In this document: in pieces, positions 7,817-16,773 of the stretch
How positions within the stretch are numbered: position 1 is the first letter of the stretch
How the letters are laid out: each line of letters starts with the position of its first letter
Assembly (NCBI RefSeq): GCF_025351285.1
Contig: NZ_JANXWG010000098.1
Span: forward strand, 1 to 52,904
Direction: 5' to 3'
Origin: Novosphingobium sp.
GTDB taxonomy: Bacteria > Pseudomonadota > Alphaproteobacteria > Sphingomonadales > Sphingomonadaceae
Length of the DNA stretch: 52,904 nucleotides
Position numbers and translations under genes: made by a program
The notes under the pieces: generated by a model
What the model was told of the DNA's origin: nothing
What the model saw: only the letters and a program-made list of their open reading frames with translations
Databases searched by the model: none

Positions 7817-9334
7817 CTAAAATCGCAGGTCTTCCAGAAAATGCGCCGAGAATTCGGATCGGTTGGGAAGTTCCGACTTGGCGTAGATCGACTGTGCCTG
7901 TTGCCTCACGGTGCGCTCGCTGGTGCCACGCGCCGCGGCGATTTCCTTGAACTGAAGTCCCTTCAGGATCATCCAGCCGATTTCCACTTCGGCGGCGGAA
8001 AGACCCCAGGCCACCATCTGCCGGGCTATTTCGCCCCGCTCGCCGGCGTGGACCTTGTTGCCCGTATCCCCGGCCGCCTGAACCTGCGCGCGAATTTCAC
8101 CGAGCGCATCGAGTGCCCGTTCGAGCTCGCGGTCCTTGATCTTGGCCGAGCGCCGCTGCCAAGCCACGGCCAGCCCCAACAACGCCGCGATGAAGAAGCC
8201 GAGCAGCGCATAGCGCCACGGGCGGACCAGCAGATCGTGCAGTCCACTGTCCCATCGCGAACTTGGGCCGGGGCCGGGCAGCAGGGTCTTGATGCGCAGA
8301 CGGTCGGCCGCGATCCTGGCCTTGAAGCCCAGTTGCGGATCGCTGGGCGACCGCCATCCCTGCGCCGCGAGTTCGCGCGCCCAGGCCGGGCTGGCGAGCA
8401 GGCGTTCGAATGCCTGACCGATCGCCTGCCGTTGGTCTTGCGGCGTCCTTGGTGAAATGAACGCGCCTTTCCAATCGGTCACGACCAGGTCGAAGCCCGA
8501 TTCGCGCAAGGTGGGCAAGGCGATGCGGGGAAATCTGTCCGCCGTGGAAATCGCCAACAAGCGCAACTTGCTCCTGCCCGGATAGGACGCGAACTCTTCG
8601 TAACTGCGAATGGCCACGAATTGCGGCCCGTCGGCCAGGCGATCGAGCACTCGTTCGCCGCCGCCCGGCACGGCCACGAATTTGAAGTGGTCATGCGCGA
8701 CACCCAGCTTTGCCGCTATCGACCACAGCAGCACTTCGTCGGCACTACCGGGTGAGCCGCCGACCCAGGTCAGACGATCCGGATCGGTTCGCATCACTTC
8801 GACGAGATCGCCAACCGAGCGTATGGGGCTGTCGGCCCGCACGCCGATGGTCAGCGCGACTTCGCTGAGCTGGCACACCGGCTCAAGATCGGTGAGCGAG
8901 ACGAGCGAGTGATTTTCCGCCTCGGCCCCCAGGATCGTCACGCCGCCGATGAGTATGGTGGGTTCGGACACATCCGCCTGGCCTTCGAACTGCGCAAGCG
9001 CGATCAACCCACCCGCGCCGGGCGATCGGCGGATTTCCACGTTCCGCACGATCCCTTCGGCGCGCATTGCAGTCGCTACCGACTGCGCCGTCTTGTCGAA
9101 ACCGCCACCAGCCGATGCGGGGACGATGATCACCAGATTGTCCAGATCGGGACGATCGGGCGCGGGACGATCAAGCGCTGGCGCTGCGCCGCCATGGACC
9201 GGCAACGCCAACAGCAGGAGGACGCAGATGATCCGCAACAGCCGCAGTTTGATGTCCTCCCCCGTTCGGCGCCGCATTAGCGACTGTTTTCGACTCCACG
9301 CAAGGCTTGCCGACACTATCGGATTGCCGTTCAT
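7817..9334 (-). CDS. Membrane one-component regulator: Bug/TctC binding domain fused to LuxR-type HTH
   Basis: 505 residues. A hydrophobic N-terminal segment (about 31-50) is followed by a Bug/TctC-type periplasmic binding domain (about 65-345) with VIIVPASAGGGFDKTAQ, WVGGSPGSADEVL and a VAVPGGGERVL region. A membrane helix lies at about 375-393, then a charged helical linker and a C-terminal LuxR/GerE HTH (about 440-505: GLSAAEVEIGWMILKGLQFK, EIAAARGTSERTVRQQ). Bug proteins normally serve tripartite tricarboxylate transporters; no TctAB genes are here. The layout suggests that ligand binding outside controls DNA binding inside. Starts at 9334 or 9277 (Met20) are both possible and neither has a strong Shine-Dalgarno. 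It is divergent from the citrate-type permease and upstream of the TonB receptor. Confidence 0.85.
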   Translation of the reverse strand: MNGNPIVSASLAWSRKQSLMRRRTGEDIKLRLLRIICVLLLLALPVHGGAAPALDRPAPDRPDLDNLVIIVPASAGGGFDKTAQSVATAMRAEGIVRNVEIRRSPGAGGLIALAQFEGQADVSEPTILIGGVTILGAEAENHSLVSLTDLEPVCQLSEVALTIGVRADSPIRSVGDLVEVMRTDPDRLTWVGGSPGSADEVLLWSIAAKLGVAHDHFKFVAVPGGGERVLDRLADGPQFVAIRSYEEFASYPGRSKLRLLAISTADRFPRIALPTLRESGFDLVVTDWKGAFISPRTPQDQRQAIGQAFERLLASPAWARELAAQGWRSPSDPQLGFKARIAADRLRIKTLLPGPGPSSRWDSGLHDLLVRPWRYALLGFFIAALLGLAVAWQRRSAKIKDRELERALDALGEIRAQVQAAGDTGNKVHAGERGEIARQMVAWGLSAAEVEIGWMILKGLQFKEIAAARGTSERTVRQQAQSIYAKSELPNRSEFSAHFLEDLRF

Positions 9335-9429
9335 AGGTCATCTGGCGGATTGGTCTCCCATCGTTGATCCCATAGTCGGCATCGTATTCCAGCGAACGGG
9401 CCGGAACCAACACCTGCGGGGAGGAAGCC

Positions 9430-10731
9430 ATGACCAGGAGCCACGAAAGCGGAGCCGAGTCGCCCTTTGCCGTGATCGGAAAAGTGCTCCGGGTCGCTTC
9501 GGGAAACTTCCTCGAACAGTATGACTTCTTCGTGTTCGGGTTCTACGCGACGTATATCGCCAAGGCCTATTTCCCGACCGGCAGCGAAGTGGCGTCGATC
9601 ATGCTGTCGCTGGCGACATTCGGCATCGGCTTCCTGATGCGTCCGATCGGCGCGGTGGTATTGGGCGCCTACATCGACCGGGTCGGCCGGCGGCAGGGAT
9701 TGCTGGTGACGCTTGGCATCATGGCGATCGGCACGCTGACGATTACATTTACCCCGGACTATTCGCGGATCGGATTGTTCGCGCCACTGATCGTTCTGGT
9801 CGGGCGGCTGTTGCAGGGCTTTTCGGCGGGCGCCGAACTGGGCGGGGTTTCGGTCTATCTGGCCGAGATCGCCAAGCCGGGGCGCCGCGGCTTCTACGTC
9901 GCGTGGCAATCGGCCAGCCAGCAGGTCGCCGTCCTGTTCGCGGCCGCGCTCGGGTTCGGGCTGACATCGTACATGAGCGAGGGCGAAATGGCCGCCTGGG
10001 GCTGGCGCATTCCGCTGGCGGTGGGCTGCGCGATCATCCCGCTGATCTTCTGGCTGCGCGGATCACTGGAGGAGACCGAGGCGTTCGAGCACATGCAACA
10101 AAAGCCGCACAGCTTTCGCGAAGTATCGGCGCTGCTGGTCGCGAATTCGAGGCCGATCCTCATCGGCATGATGCTGGTCGCCTTTACCACCACATCGTTT
10201 TACATGATCACCGCCTACACCCCCACATTCGGCAAGACCGAACTGAAGCTGGCGCCGAACGCTGTCCTGGCCGTGACGGCGGTGGTCGGACTGGCAAACC
10301 TGTTCTGGTTGCCGGTCGGCGGCGCGATCTCGGATCGGATCGGCCGCTATCCCATGCTGTTTGCCATGCCCGTAGCCGCGATCCTGACGGCATACCCGCT
10401 TTTGGCATGGCTGGTCGTTGCGCCGAGTTTCACCAGGCTTCTGATCGCGGTGCTCGTGCTCTCCACCTTTTACGGGATTTACAATGGATCGATGGTCGCC
10501 TTCCTGACCGAATTCATGCCACCATCGATCCGGACTGCAGCGTTCTCGCTGGCCTATAGCCTCGCCACCGCCATATTCGGCGGCTTCACCCCGCTGGTCT
10601 CGACCGCCTTGATCAAGCAGACCGGCGACAAGGCCATTCCCGCCGTCTGGCTTTCACTCGCGGCGGTCGTCAGCATCATTGGCGCGCTGCTGGCCCAACG
10701 GACGAAGCGGATCGAGATAACGGCCGACTGA
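9430..10731 (+). CDS. MFS metabolite:H+ symporter (citrate/tricarballylate-type)
   Basis: 433 residues with 12 predicted membrane helices. The opening [20 protein letters not shown], the loop [37 protein letters not shown] and [14 protein letters not shown] are hallmarks of the metabolite:H+ symporter subfamily that holds citrate (CitA), tricarballylate (TcuC) and dicarboxylate carriers. It would import an organic acid across the inner membrane. A GGGGAGG site lies just ahead of ATG 9430. It is divergent from the Bug-LuxR gene, with a 95-nt intergenic region, as expected for a regulator and its target. The exact substrate is inferred only from subfamily and context. Confidence 0.88.
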   Translation: MTRSHESGAESPFAVIGKVLRVASGNFLEQYDFFVFGFYATYIAKAYFPTGSEVASIMLSLATFGIGFLMRPIGAVVLGAYIDRVGRRQGLLVTLGIMAIGTLTITFTPDYSRIGLFAPLIVLVGRLLQGFSAGAELGGVSVYLAEIAKPGRRGFYVAWQSASQQVAVLFAAALGFGLTSYMSEGEMAAWGWRIPLAVGCAIIPLIFWLRGSLEETEAFEHMQQKPHSFREVSALLVANSRPILIGMMLVAFTTTSFYMITAYTPTFGKTELKLAPNAVLAVTAVVGLANLFWLPVGGAISDRIGRYPMLFAMPVAAILTAYPLLAWLVVAPSFTRLLIAVLVLSTFYGIYNGSMVAFLTEFMPPSIRTAAFSLAYSLATAIFGGFTPLVSTALIKQTGDKAIPAVWLSLAAVVSIIGALLAQRTKRIEITAD

Positions 10732-10752
10732 CCGGTATGAACCCGCCAGGCT

Positions 10753-11589
10753 TCAGTGCCCAGCGTCCGCCTCAGCCGGACGCTGGGGGAACCACCACAG
10801 GCACAATCCTATAGCCACGAGCAAGGCCAGCGAGGCGATCGGTCGGCTGAAATCGAGCCCGCCCTTGGCATGTGGCTTGTCGAGGAAATCGCCCACGGTC
10901 GCGCCGAGCGGCCTGGTCAGGATGAACGCCGCCCAGAACAGCGCGGCGCGCGACAGCGCGGTGCGGAAATGCACGAGCGCTACCACGGCAAGCGCCGCGC
11001 CGAAGATCAGCGCGCCGCCCGTAAAACCGATCTGGTGGCCCATGATCGACGAATCCGCCGTCCAGTCACCCAGCGCCGTTCCCAGCGTTTGCGAGAAGGT
11101 GATCGTCGTCCAGTAGAACATCTCCGCCTTGGGTTCGCGCACGCTTTCCACCGCAACTGTGCCCATCACCGCGCGCCACGTCGCCAGCGTCGCCAGCACG
11201 CAGGCGAGGAGGATCGCCGAACCCAGCGCATAGCTTGCGTTGGTTCCTTCCCCCAGGAAGCGCGTGCAGAAATCGGCAAGCGTCGTGCCCGCAGTGGTCG
11301 AAGCGATGATCGTCGCCCAATATAGCAATGGATGGAACGCGCGTGCACGAATCTGCGCGGCGACCAGCAGGATCAGCGGAACGATCAGGATGCCGGTGCC
11401 GATCAGGTAGCCGATGTGCGCCGCCCCCATCGGGTTGGCGGTGGTTTCGCCCAGCCAGGTCATCGTCACGCTGTCGCCGGCGGTTTCGCCCAGCGTCGTC
11501 GCGAAAATCTTGATGATCCAGAAGCCCAGCGTGACCGCGGGCACTTTGCTGAGGGCGTCGGTAATGGCCGACCGTTCGTTGCTAGTCAT
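10753..11589 (-). CDS. COG4705-type multispan membrane protein
   Basis: 278 residues, about 8 membrane helices. The same short motif recurs four times: KIFATTLGETAGD, STTAGTTLADF, SQTLGTALGDW and TRPLGATVGDF. This fourfold (T/S)xxLG(E/A)xxGD repeat is the signature of the COG4705 group of uncharacterised inner-membrane proteins. Intramembrane acidic residues in each repeat could bind a cation, but that is inference. ATG 11589 (GGAGG about 11 nt upstream) is preferred to an upstream in-frame start. It is the last gene of a six-gene leftward operon, 16 nt after its predecessor, and ends 21 nt from the convergent MFS stop. Confidence 0.8.
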   Translation of the reverse strand: MTSNERSAITDALSKVPAVTLGFWIIKIFATTLGETAGDSVTMTWLGETTANPMGAAHIGYLIGTGILIVPLILLVAAQIRARAFHPLLYWATIIASTTAGTTLADFCTRFLGEGTNASYALGSAILLACVLATLATWRAVMGTVAVESVREPKAEMFYWTTITFSQTLGTALGDWTADSSIMGHQIGFTGGALIFGAALAVVALVHFRTALSRAALFWAAFILTRPLGATVGDFLDKPHAKGGLDFSRPIASLALLVAIGLCLWWFPQRPAEADAGH

Positions 11590-11605
11590 TGTCGCAAATC
11601 CTCCG

Positions 11606-12343
11606 TCAAAAATCGAGTTTAAGCGCGGTGTAAAAGGTCGTTTGGCGGCGGTTGAGCCCTTGCCCGAACGATCCAATCAGCGAGTAGGGCCCGGAAAGGT
11701 GGATGAGTGCGCCAAAATTCACGCCATCGATCCTACGGTCGCCGATCGCGCCGGGGCCTTGCCCGTAATATTCGACGCCAACCTGGAAGCCCTTGCGCAC
11801 CTCGCGGGTGACAACCACGCCCTGGACCCAGAAATCGCGGTTCCCCGCGCCGGGATTGATCGTGTAGCCGCCGCCGCCGAACACCGTGGTCTTGCCGAAA
11901 TCGCGCTGGACCCAGATCGGCAGCAGCAATTGTGCGTGCCGCGACCCGCGACCCGTCGGCACGAACACGCGCGGGAAAAACGTCAGGTCGACCGACGCGG
12001 TATCGGCCTTCTGGTGGAGCAGTTTGAACTTGGCCGCGAGCTGGATGTCGCCGGTATCGAGCGGGGCGCCCGTCTCGACATGCAGCGGCAGCACCATCGT
12101 CAGTTGTACATCCTTCACTGCGCCATAGTTGAGATCGAGGCCCATGTCGGCGCTGGTCACTCCGCCCTCGCGGCTGCCGCCGACGAAATTGTAGATCTCC
12201 CACTTATGGTAGTCGGTTGGCTCGGGATCGTCGGTCACGAAGGGTGGGCCGGCATAGGCGGGCGTCGACCAAAGCGCCGCGGCGGCGGCCAGGCTGGCCA
12301 GCACCCATCCAAGGCGCATGGATCGTCGGCGTGTGTCGCGCAT
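11606..12343 (-). CDS. Putative outer-membrane protein of the MetA-like/transporter type
   Basis: 245 residues with a signal peptide ending near AYA (about residue 30). The mature start GPPFVTDDPEPTDYHKWEIY is a recurrent opening in proteobacterial outer-membrane proteins labelled transporter or phenol-degradation MetA-like. The rest is alternating beta-strand sequence with Gly/aromatic turns and ends in LKLDF, a terminal aromatic consistent with a beta-barrel. ATG 12343 has AAGGA about 11 nt upstream; Met9 (12319) is an alternative. It lies 38 nt after the CitS-type gene and 16 nt before the COG4705 gene. The substrate is unknown. Confidence 0.7.
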   Translation of the reverse strand: MRDTRRRSMRLGWVLASLAAAAALWSTPAYAGPPFVTDDPEPTDYHKWEIYNFVGGSREGGVTSADMGLDLNYGAVKDVQLTMVLPLHVETGAPLDTGDIQLAAKFKLLHQKADTASVDLTFFPRVFVPTGRGSRHAQLLLPIWVQRDFGKTTVFGGGGYTINPGAGNRDFWVQGVVVTREVRKGFQVGVEYYGQGPGAIGDRRIDGVNFGALIHLSGPYSLIGSFGQGLNRRQTTFYTALKLDF

Positions 12344-12381
12344 GAAATTCGTGTCCTTGGGCAAATGACGCAGATGTGGTG

Positions 12382-13713
12382 TTAGCCAAAGGCCTTCATC
12401 AACGCCAAGGCGAACGTCACCGTGGCCGCGCCGCCGATCCGCGTCGCGATCTGCGCAAAAGGCATCAATTGCAATCGGTCGCAGGCGGTCAGGATCGCGA
12501 CATCGCCGGTGCCGCCCTGGCTGGCGCGGCAGCCGGTGACGATCGCGGCTTCGACCGGATACATCCCCAGCCACCGCCCGACGAAGAAGCCGGTCCCCAT
12601 CAACGCGCCGACCGTGGCGACAATGGTCACCACCATTCCCGGCGTGAAGGCGGCGACCAGCTTGTCCCAGGGCGTCAGCGCGACGCCGATCGCGAACAGC
12701 AGCGGATACGTCACGGCGGTCGCGAAGAAGTGGTAATAGACGTAAGACCCGGCCTTGAGCGAGGGCGAGACCAGTCGCGCGAGGTTCAGCGCGACCGCCA
12801 GCGCCAGCATGATGATCGGCCCCGGAAACTTGAACAGCGTCTGGCCGAGTAATCCGACCAGGTACAGGCACACCGCCGTGATCCCAGCGGTGGCCACATC
12901 GGCGGGTTCGATCGCAACCCCCGCGCTCTGGTTGAGCAAGCCGATGTCGTCGTGCTCGCCGACTTGCAACGTGCCATTGCCGGTGAGCGCGGGGCGCGAT
13001 TTGGCATAATGGCTGAGCAACCCGCTGAACACGATCGCGGTCAGGCTGGCGAACATCACGGTGGGCAATATCCGCGCCAACAGCACGCCCTGGTCCTGAT
13101 GGAGCAGCACGCCATAGCCGATCGACAGCGGGATCGCGCCTTCGCCCACGCCACCACCCATCGCAGGCGCCAGCACGAAGTAGAACACATCGTGCATGCT
13201 CATGCCGAAAGCCATGCCTACGCCAAGCCCCACCGCCATCGCGGCCACGGTTCCCGCCAGCATCGGCACGAAGATCTTGAGAAAGCCGCGCAGCAGCACC
13301 TCGCGGTCCATGCTCAGCACCGATCCGACGATGATCGCGGCGATGTAGAGATAGAGAAACTGGCTGTCCTTGGTGAATGTCTTGATCGAATCCACCAGGC
13401 CGGCCGGCAGCACTTTGGCATAAGCCAGGTAGGACGGAACGAACGTTGCCAGGATCGCAGCCGCACCGAGCGAGGCAAAGATCGGGATGCGACGGCCGAT
13501 CTCGGCGCAAGTGAATCCGCCCAGCGCCAGCAGCGCGATCATCAGCGAGATATCGCTGGGCAGCTTGCCGATCCTCGCAAAGCCGATCAGCACCGCCAGC
13601 AGCACCGCAAAGATCGGCCAGGGTATCACCCCGATCGATGCTGGCGCGAACCTGCCCCCGACCGACGGCGACGCGGTCGGGGTGGTTTCCTCGATTGCCA
13701 TGGACGTTGTCAT
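12382..13713 (-). CDS. 2-hydroxycarboxylate (CitS-type) transporter
   Basis: 443 residues, 11-13 hydrophobic segments. The two GGxG re-entrant-loop signatures of the 2HCT family are present: APAMGGGVGEGAIPLS (183-196) and RASQGGTGDVAIL (396-408). Conserved basic residues at R396 and R425 match positions that bind the carboxylates in CitS. Family members are Na+ or H+ symporters or exchangers for citrate, malate and related acids. The gene starts 9 nt after the TonB receptor stop, so uptake across the two membranes is probably coordinated. This is the second organic-acid carrier in the window and belongs to a different superfamily from the MFS one at 9430. Confidence 0.9.
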   Translation of the reverse strand: MTTSMAIEETTPTASPSVGGRFAPASIGVIPWPIFAVLLAVLIGFARIGKLPSDISLMIALLALGGFTCAEIGRRIPIFASLGAAAILATFVPSYLAYAKVLPAGLVDSIKTFTKDSQFLYLYIAAIIVGSVLSMDREVLLRGFLKIFVPMLAGTVAAMAVGLGVGMAFGMSMHDVFYFVLAPAMGGGVGEGAIPLSIGYGVLLHQDQGVLLARILPTVMFASLTAIVFSGLLSHYAKSRPALTGNGTLQVGEHDDIGLLNQSAGVAIEPADVATAGITAVCLYLVGLLGQTLFKFPGPIIMLALAVALNLARLVSPSLKAGSYVYYHFFATAVTYPLLFAIGVALTPWDKLVAAFTPGMVVTIVATVGALMGTGFFVGRWLGMYPVEAAIVTGCRASQGGTGDVAILTACDRLQLMPFAQIATRIGGAATVTFALALMKAFG

Positions 13714-13722
13714 CTAGATTTC

Positions 13723-16719
13723 TCAGAACTTGACCGCAGCGGAAACGTAGATCAACCGACCGATCGCGCCGTAAGTGCCGACATCGGTATTGTTCTCGGC
13801 GCGCCAGGCGGTGGCACCCGCGTTGGCGCCCGCCGCCGGATTGATGTTGGTCGAGACCGGCGGCATGCGATTGAACAGGTTGTTGACCCCGGCGGTAATG
13901 GTCAAGCCCTTGCTCCCTGGCTCTTCAGCGCTGGTCCAGCTCGCGCGCAGATCCCATGAGGAGTAGGCCTTGACCCGCCCGACGATATAAGCCGGATTTC
14001 CCGCGTTGAACTGGGTGTAGAAACTGGCCCCGCCCGCGCCGATGTCGGACACTGGTGCGATATAGGTGTTGGCGACGCCCAAGTCCCAGTGCTTCCAGTT
14101 CCAATCGAGGCTGGTGTACATCCGCAGCCGTGGCAGCGTGCCTTGCGAGCCACCGCCCTGGGTGGTCGTCCCGGCGAATTCATAGACCAGTTGCGCCGGG
14201 TTGGTTCCGCCCGAAGTGACCGGCAAGGCGCGGTTCTTGTAGCTCAGCAGCACCGCAGACTGGTTCATCAGGCTGATCGTCCCCATCTCGCCGAGCGGGA
14301 TGTCATAATTGGTCGTGAAATTCAGGCTCTTGATGCGGGTCTCGCCAAGGTTGGTGAAGCGGTCGACGATATAGAGGTTGCCGAAGGTGTTGGCCGACGT
14401 CGCGTTGACCGGAAGCCCCTGGGCGTTGACCGTATTGAGGTAGGTCGCCAGCCCGCCCGGGCTCGCGAACAGGGCATTGCTCGCGCCCGCCAGCCCGGCG
14501 AAGTTGCCCGTCGAGATATTGCCGAAGAACGGCGAGGCCGAACCGCTGGCGTTCACATCCGCAAGAATGTTGTTGAAGCCGATGCCGCCCGGCAGCCCCT
14601 TGACTTTGACGCTGTTGAATTCGGCATCGACCCGCAGATGCGGAGCAAAATCAGGCTTCAACACGATGCCGAGCGAAAACGAATCAGAATGCGCAGGGGT
14701 CAGCGCCGGGTTGTTGCCGTCCTCGGCATTGAAGGTGTAATTGAACGCGCTGACCCCCGAGGTGCCGATCGGGCCGGTCGAAGTGCGGAAGTTGATCGGC
14801 CCGACCAGCGCATAAAGCGACGGCGCGGTAAACGAACGGGCGTAGTTCCCGCGGATCGTGATCTGCCGGGCAACCGGGGCCCAGCGGAAGCCGACTTTGG
14901 GCACAGTCGAATCGCCGACGCCGCTGTAATGCTCGTGCCGCACCGCGCCGATCAGGTCGAAACCGTAAAACCCGGTAATATGCTTGTCGTCGCCCAGCAA
15001 CGGCAGCCGCACTTCGGCGAATTGCGCGGTGATGGTGCGCGAGGCCTTGAACGGATCGACGTTCAAGGCGCCTTGGATCAGGCTCTGCGCCGCCGTGGCG
15101 GTCGTGCCGTCGACATGGGTATAGTTGGTCGGATCGACCGTTCCCGAAACGGCTTCGCGCCGCCAGGATGCACCGACCGCGAACTGGATCTTGCCGCCGG
15201 GCAATTGCAGCGCCGACCCGACGATCTTGCCGTCGAATGTGTCGATCTTGCTGCGGCCGTGGATCAGTTCATTGGTCAGGACATTGGCGAGCGATGCGGG
15301 CGACACCGCGCTGCTGAGCGAGAACGGATCGAGCGCTGGCTGGCAGACCGTGCCTCCACCCAGTGCGGTGACCTGGCTGAACGTGCCACCGGCCGTGGCA
15401 ACGCACGCCGCATTGAACCCGCCGCTGACTGCCGGCAGCAGGTTGCTTTTGTAGATGAGATTGGCGATCGTCTGGTCGATCGTGTTCTCGCTGTGCGTAT
15501 AAGCCACCTCCCAGTTGCCGCCACGACCCAGGATGGGAAGCTGGCCCCTCAGGCCCAGCGTGCCCCGGAAGCTGTCTTCGCGCGTGGTGTAAGTGGTCGG
15601 GTTGGCAGTGCTGCCGAAGGTCACGCTGGTCGCCGCCGTAAAGGGATTGACGGGGGAACCGACAGGCACCTTGACGCCCAGCGTGGTCGGAATGAACCGG
15701 GTGAAGTTGTCGTTGCGGGCGAATTCGAAATCCCCGAACAATTCGAGCGAGCGATCGCCCGAAAGATCGCTGTTGAGGCTGACCGAGACGGCCTTCTGCT
15801 CTTGCTGCAACAGCAGCGTGTTGAAGCGCGACAGGTCGTAAGTGCCGCCGATGCCCGTGCCGGGCGCCGTCGTCGTTGTGGCGCCAGCGTTGAAATACTG
15901 CGGATCGTTCGCGGGCGCGGCGTAGCCGCCACCCAAGGTGGGGCTGCTGACGCCCGGCAGCAGCGCGAAACTGCCGATCGAACCGGGTACGGCCGTGCCC
16001 GTCGAGTAGAACGGCGACGAGAAGCTGCGCTGGCTCTGGTACAGCGGGTCCGATTTGGAATAGCTTGCCGAAATCGTGATGTTGGTGTTCTTGAGCGGGT
16101 TGAAGCCGTAAGTCAGCCCGGCGCTGCGTTCGTTGTAGCCGTTCGCGCCGCCGTAGCGCGCGTTGACCTGGCCGCCCTGGTAGTTCGACTTGAGGATGAT
16201 GTTGACCACCCCGCCGATCGCGTCAGAACCATAGATCGCCGAAGCGCCGTCGGTCAGCACTTCGATCCGCTCGATCGCGTCGGGCGGAATCTCGGAGACG
16301 TTGACGAAGACTTTGCCGTTGACGCCCGAAATGGCGCTGGGCGCGATGCGCCGGCCGTTCACCAGGATCAGCGTATCGAGGTTGCGCAACTGGATCGATG
16401 ACCCGCCGGCGGTGCGCTGGTTGTTGTTGTTAGCGTTGCTGTTGCCGGTGTTGCTGCGGCCGGCAAAGGCCGGGATCGCCTTGCGCAGGATTTCGAGCAC
16501 GTTGGAATTGACGCCGGACTTCTGGATCGCATCCGCGCTGACCACGCTGACCGGCACCGCGACCTGGTCGGGCGAAGTCGGCAGCGCCGAGCCGGTGACC
16601 ACGATTTGTTCGGCCGGCTGGTCATCCGCGACTTTCAGCGCGAGCGCAGGCGTCGCCCATAGTCCGAGTGCCGATGTGGCCAGCAGAACGCTCATACGGA
16701 TCTTGGCATTATTGTTCAT
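13723..16719 (-). CDS. TonB-dependent outer-membrane receptor
   Basis: 998 residues. The signal peptide is 1-28 (ending ALALK), with a TonB-box-like EQIVVTGS at 37-44. The plug carries NNNNQRTAGGSSIQLRNLDT, NVSEIPPDAIERIEVLTDGA and SAIYGSDAIGGVVNIILKSN, and the barrel ends SAAVKF. The plug type is common in sphingomonads and does not reveal the ligand. The gene lies between a YncE-like propeller (54 nt upstream) and a CitS-type transporter (9 nt downstream), which parallels the yncD-yncE pairing in E. coli and suggests a carboxylate or metal-carboxylate complex as ligand. ATG 16719 is preceded by GGGAG. Confidence 0.92.
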   Translation of the reverse strand: MNNNAKIRMSVLLATSALGLWATPALALKVADDQPAEQIVVTGSALPTSPDQVAVPVSVVSADAIQKSGVNSNVLEILRKAIPAFAGRSNTGNSNANNNNQRTAGGSSIQLRNLDTLILVNGRRIAPSAISGVNGKVFVNVSEIPPDAIERIEVLTDGASAIYGSDAIGGVVNIILKSNYQGGQVNARYGGANGYNERSAGLTYGFNPLKNTNITISASYSKSDPLYQSQRSFSSPFYSTGTAVPGSIGSFALLPGVSSPTLGGGYAAPANDPQYFNAGATTTTAPGTGIGGTYDLSRFNTLLLQQEQKAVSVSLNSDLSGDRSLELFGDFEFARNDNFTRFIPTTLGVKVPVGSPVNPFTAATSVTFGSTANPTTYTTREDSFRGTLGLRGQLPILGRGGNWEVAYTHSENTIDQTIANLIYKSNLLPAVSGGFNAACVATAGGTFSQVTALGGGTVCQPALDPFSLSSAVSPASLANVLTNELIHGRSKIDTFDGKIVGSALQLPGGKIQFAVGASWRREAVSGTVDPTNYTHVDGTTATAAQSLIQGALNVDPFKASRTITAQFAEVRLPLLGDDKHITGFYGFDLIGAVRHEHYSGVGDSTVPKVGFRWAPVARQITIRGNYARSFTAPSLYALVGPINFRTSTGPIGTSGVSAFNYTFNAEDGNNPALTPAHSDSFSLGIVLKPDFAPHLRVDAEFNSVKVKGLPGGIGFNNILADVNASGSASPFFGNISTGNFAGLAGASNALFASPGGLATYLNTVNAQGLPVNATSANTFGNLYIVDRFTNLGETRIKSLNFTTNYDIPLGEMGTISLMNQSAVLLSYKNRALPVTSGGTNPAQLVYEFAGTTTQGGGSQGTLPRLRMYTSLDWNWKHWDLGVANTYIAPVSDIGAGGASFYTQFNAGNPAYIVGRVKAYSSWDLRASWTSAEEPGSKGLTITAGVNNLFNRMPPVSTNINPAAGANAGATAWRAENNTDVGTYGAIGRLIYVSAAVKF

Positions 16720-16773
16720 GATCCCACTCCCATTTTTTGGATTATCGATATTATTTTTTGGTTCTGAATTTTG
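16720..16773 (-). promoter_or_regulatory. AT-rich intercistronic pocket with direct repeats
   Basis: This 54-nt gap between the propeller stop and the TonB receptor start is far richer in A+T than its surroundings. On the plus strand it contains ATTTTTTGG twice (16732-16740 and 16753-16761) around a TATCGATA palindrome (16743-16750). It could be an internal promoter, an RNA processing site or a translation enhancer that raises receptor output within the operon. The GGGAG site of the receptor lies at its end. Confidence 0.4.

Noticed and set aside
14089..16401. Very long open frame (770 codons) antisense to the second TonB receptor
   Set aside because: It is the mirror of a GC-rich coding region. 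Its translation is Arg/Val/Ala-biased with no domain, while the opposite strand encodes a complete receptor. Similar long antisense frames at 6010-7410, 26909-28552 and 30043-32079 were rejected for the same reason.
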